From the NCBI GenBank assembly GCA_012515725.1, contig JAAYXU010000117.1:1-7689 (forward strand): a DNA stretch of 7,689 bases, read 5' to 3'. Positions 5,088-7,689 of this stretch are shown here, in pieces. The notes under the pieces were generated by a model, which was not told the origin of the DNA, searched no databases, and saw only the letters and a list, made by a program, of their open reading frames with translations. This DNA comes from Clostridiales bacterium. GTDB taxonomy: Bacteria > Bacillota > Clostridia > Christensenellales > UMGS416. The stretch's first letter is position 1. The number at the start of each line of letters is the position of its first letter. A program made the translations under genes and the position numbers.

Positions 5088-7689
5088 CGGGATTCGCCTC
5101 CTTCCGGTTGTGCTCGATCCAGGCGCGGACTTCCTCTTTTCCGGACGGAAAGCGGTGTCTGATTGGTTCGGACGAGCCGCATACCGACCTGTACGGGCAG
5201 TTCCCGCACGCGGATCTGTTACCGATCTTCATGGGCAGCGGCTCTACGAAGCCCCGCCGGATGTCCGACACGATGCGCTCCACGGTTCCCCCGACGCCCC
5301 GCACAAGCGCATCCATATCGACCGCGGGCATTAGGGTCGCGCCTCTTACGCGCCCATCCTTATTCGTAGCCGCCTGTACGATGGCCGAGGTGCGGCCGGG
5401 CTCCGCCAGATCGCGATCGGTCGCGTTAAGCACGCGGGGATCGTCGAGCGTCAGTCCGACAAGCCGTCCGGCGCCCGCGCGGCTCGCCTCCACGCCCTTA
5501 CCGGAATCGTCCACATAGTCGTCCTGCACGATGAAATAGTACGCTCCCGCAGGACGCGCCGTCCGTCCCGTGACGCGCGGCCAGCCCGCGCACAGCGCCA
5601 TCAGGTATACCCAAAGCTGTACCTGATAGCCGTCCTTCGCGCCCGCCAGATCGGGTTTCCTATGCCCGGTCTTGTAGTCGATGACCCGCAGGAAATCGCG
5701 GTCCTCGTCGCGGAACACATCCACCCGGTCGACAAAGCCGCGCAGCGCGACGCCGTCTCGCTCCGTAAGCGGGAACTGTCCCCCTCTGCCAAAGCCGACC
5801 TCAAAGCCTGCCGGCCGGAAGCTGCCCTGCCGGAGCTGCCGGGCGAAGCGTTGTGCCGCAAGGCGGCAGGCGGCGCTCATGCGACGGGCCATCCAGCGGC
5901 CGCGCCCGTCCTCCAGAAGCGCGGTACCGACCTGCCGCTCCATTAGCTCTGACACAGTGCTGTCCATCAGCGCCTCGACCGCTTCGTCGGTAAGCGCCGC
6001 GTCCCGCAGACCAAGTATCTTCCTGCCAAGGGCCGCGGCCGCGTCGTGCACGAATATACCCGCGTCGGAGAGCGCGACGCCGTACTGCTTCCATTCGCAT
6101 GGCCTGAGCGCGTACTTAACATACCACGAGAACGGACACAGCGCGTATTTCTCCAGCTGGCTGACGCTGGCCTCGGTCCCCGCGGGCAGCAGACCCTGCG
6201 GACGCTCCGACTCGCCGCTTTTATTAAGAATAGAGGCCATCGCGCGCAGGCGGGGCTGCCATGCCGGTATGTGCGCCAGCGCGGCGGCCATACCGGCCCA
6301 GCCTGCTCCTGGCGACTGCCCGGCCCGGAGCGCTCTGAGGCCCGCGGCCAACGGCCCCATCGCGGCGGCAGGCGTCGTCAGTCCGGGCGGAGGCGCTTTG
6401 TCCGGCTCGATACCAAGCAGCTTCCCGACGCGGCTGATAAGGGGCGACGGCAGCCGCGCTCCGCCCTTTCCGTCGGTCAGCGGCCAGTAGAGCCACAGCC
6501 CCCGCGTAGGCTTGCCAAGCGCCGCGTATACGCCGTGTCTGCTCTGGGCTATACGCACCGCGGCGGGCCGCCCCAACGCCAGCCCCGCGTCGGACAGCCG
6601 TGCCAGTTCTCGGTCGTGGAATACCATGCCCTCGGCATATGTGGCGGGCAAAGAGCCCTCCACCGTGCCCAGCACGATGAGATGGCGCACCGAGGGCAGT
6701 TTCGTGCGGCCCACGTCGCCCACCAGCACCAGATCGCTGCCGGTCGGGAGTATGCCGACCTCTGCGGCGGCAAACCCCGTTTCCAGTAGGTCCGCCATCT
6801 CGGACGCGGTGAACTGCATATCGCCCAGCAGTCCCTCGGCCTGATCGAGCATGTCCATCATCGCGTTCCACACCTGCGCGCTCAGCGCGGCCAACTCCGC
6901 CTGGCTCTCGCGCAGCGTCTCGGACTCTTCGCGCAGCCGCTCGTCGACGCCCAGCTCGTCCAGTAGCGCATAGAGCCCCTCGGCCCACCGCCGGGCCTGC
7001 GCTTTGCGCCCGACCTGGGACAGCGCCATGAGCGGCGCGGCGATGCGCTCGCGCCACCCGTTGAGCGCCGCCAGATCGTACTCGTCGCTCCCGCGCGTCC
7101 ATTCGCTCTCTGTTGCGGCGCGTCCCCGTATGCCGAACTGGAGCAGGTACCGCTCGATGATCTCTACGCCCTCGTCGGGGATCCCGGCGTATCCGCTTTT
7201 GAGCAGCGTCAGCAGGTCCTGCGCGCGGTAATTGCGGGCCACGACGCGCAGCGCGGCCAGCAGGCACGTCACCGCCGGATGGTGCAGAACCGGACGCCTG
7301 TTGTCGAGAAATACGGGGATGCCGTGCCGGGCGAATATCCGCGCCACGCGGGGCGCGTATTCGGCAAGATCGCCGCACACCACCGCGATATCCCGCCAGC
7401 GCAGCCCCTCCTTGCGCACAAGACGCGCCGCTCGTCCCGCCGCCGACTCGACCTCGTCCTCGGGCGTCGCTGCCTCCAGCAGGCGCACTGCGCCGCCGGA
7501 TCCGCGCATAACGGGAGCGGGGTAGGCGTAGAGCCAGCGCTCCAGATGGTCTATTTCGGGCGCGCGGCCCGTGACGCTGCCGGGCGGGCGCGCCACGCGC
7601 TCTACCCGGACCGTATGCCCGGCCCGCTCCGCCATGTCCCGGAGCGCCTCAAGGCTGTGCCGCCCGGCCTCGAATGCCAGCGCGTCGGG
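5080..7689 (-). CDS. addB: ATP-dependent helicase/nuclease subunit B (AddB), N-terminus outside window
   Basis: AddB is the partner of AddA: it has an inactive helicase-like core, an iron-sulfur cluster and a second nuclease, and in B. subtilis it recognises Chi. The frame is open to the right edge, so 869 residues are visible and the ATG at 7635 is internal. From the spacing of B. subtilis AddB, roughly 280-290 residues are missing, including the Walker A region and much of the Chi-reading part. Visible landmarks, counting the edge residue as 1, are RDIAVVCGDL (about 99-108), HHPAV (136-140), and the core segment VGDVGRTKLP with VLGTVEGSLP (about 323-348). The nuclease has His548, Asp654 in RGFVDRVDV, Asp671 and Lys673 in VIDYKTG, and Gln691/Tyr695 in QLWVY. 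The Fe-S ligands are Cys518 in YALCPF and the C-terminal CX2CX5C (828, 831, 837). Both the nuclease and the cluster therefore look intact. The gene precedes addA in one operon; its promoter is not in the window. Confidence 0.97.
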   Translation of the reverse strand, partial: PDALAFEAGRHSLEALRDMAERAGHTVRVERVARPPGSVTGRAPEIDHLERWLYAYPAPVMRGSGGAVRLLEAATPEDEVESAAGRAARLVRKEGLRWRDIAVVCGDLAEYAPRVARIFARHGIPVFLDNRRPVLHHPAVTCLLAALRVVARNYRAQDLLTLLKSGYAGIPDEGVEIIERYLLQFGIRGRAATESEWTRGSDEYDLAALNGWRERIAAPLMALSQVGRKAQARRWAEGLYALLDELGVDERLREESETLRESQAELAALSAQVWNAMMDMLDQAEGLLGDMQFTASEMADLLETGFAAAEVGILPTGSDLVLVGDVGRTKLPSVRHLIVLGTVEGSLPATYAEGMVFHDRELARLSDAGLALGRPAAVRIAQSRHGVYAALGKPTRGLWLYWPLTDGKGGARLPSPLISRVGKLLGIEPDKAPPPGLTTPAAAMGPLAAGLRALRAGQSPGAGWAGMAAALAHIPAWQPRLRAMASILNKSGESERPQGLLPAGTEASVSQLEKYALCPFSWYVKYALRPCEWKQYGVALSDAGIFVHDAAAALGRKILGLRDAALTDEAVEALMDSTVSELMERQVGTALLEDGRGRWMARRMSAACRLAAQRFARQLRQGSFRPAGFEVGFGRGGQFPLTERDGVALRGFVDRVDVFRDEDRDFLRVIDYKTGHRKPDLAGAKDGYQVQLWVYLMALCAGWPRVTGRTARPAGAYYFIVQDDYVDDSGKGVEASRAGAGRLVGLTLDDPRVLNATDRDLAEPGRTSAIVQAATNKDGRVRGATLMPAVDMDALVRGVGGTVERIVSDIRRGFVEPLPMKIGNRSACGNCPYRSVCGSSEPIRHRFPSGKEEVRAWIEHNRKEANPDA
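5097..5103 (-). promoter_or_regulatory. Ribosome binding site of addA within the addB 3' end
   Basis: On the minus strand AAGGAGG lies nine bases before the addA ATG at 5087 and inside the last codons of addB. Together with the ATGCCTGA start/stop overlap (5080-5087) it fixes the addA start. It also suggests that ribosomes finishing addB help initiate addA, as suits a one-to-one heterodimer. Confidence 0.8.

Noticed and set aside
5681..6490. Plus-strand open frame opposite the AddB nuclease region (269 codons)
   Set aside because: It is a Ser/Arg/Pro-rich shadow of addB with no family resemblance.
6224..7378. Long minus-strand open frame overlapping addB in another frame (384 codons)
   Set aside because: The translation is Arg/Ala/Gly-rich and of low complexity, while the addB frame over the same bases shows conserved AddB motifs.
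7633..7635. ATG at 7635 as the start of AddB
   Set aside because: The frame continues open to the window edge, and a start here would remove about 300 residues of the normal N-terminal helicase-like domain. The gene is cut by the window rather than truncated.
1476..7689. Many AGCGG words in addAB as possible Chi sites
   Set aside because: AGCGG is the B. subtilis Chi. A five-base GC-rich word is frequent by chance here, and the Chi of this organism is unknown.
1..7689. Search for CRISPR repeats, tRNA genes, insertion sequences or an undescribed defence system
   Set aside because: The window is filled by well-known gene families with short intergenic gaps. AddAB is a housekeeping repair enzyme here, and nothing suggests a new system.

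Overview
The window looks like ordinary chromosome from a GC-rich Gram-positive anaerobe, most likely an uncultured member of the Clostridia (Bacillota). This rests on three things: the AddAB type of double-strand-break repair enzyme, a surface protein with a sortase sorting signal of the NPKTG type, and AGGAGG-type ribosome binding sites. The lineage is an inference; there is no rRNA or other marker here to fix it. I found no mobile element, CRISPR array, tRNA or rRNA gene, and no system that looks new. The window is close to fully coding, and no gene-free stretch exceeds about 95 bases.

Layout from left to right. Positions 1-531 (+) hold the C-terminal end of a sortase-anchored, CnaB/SpaA-domain surface protein, cut by the left edge. 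A strong hairpin terminator at 551-588 lies between this gene and the convergent gene at 624-1385 (-), a cytoplasmic glycerophosphodiester phosphodiesterase (GDPD) family enzyme. The 90 bases upstream of that gene carry a good ribosome binding site, a perfect -10 box with a weak -35, and a small dyad near the predicted transcription start. From 1476 to the right edge the minus strand carries addB (5080-7689, N-terminus outside the window) followed by addA (1476-5087, complete). They overlap by 8 bases, with a strong Shine-Dalgarno for addA inside the end of addB.

How the genes work together. AddA and AddB form one heterodimeric helicase-nuclease that resects DNA double-strand ends for RecA-dependent recombination. 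Both nuclease sites and the four AddB iron-sulfur cysteines are intact, and AddA has all the SF1 helicase motifs, so the complex should be fully active. The GDPD gene lies downstream on the same strand and could receive read-through from addBA, but it has its own apparent promoter and no obvious functional link to DNA repair. The surface protein belongs to a separate, converging transcription unit.

The points most worth a second look are modest. They are a histidine in the GDPD where the family usually has a metal-binding glutamate, the NPKTG sorting signal with its isopeptide-type domain, a dyad at the putative start of the GDPD transcript, and a perfect inverted repeat inside addA.
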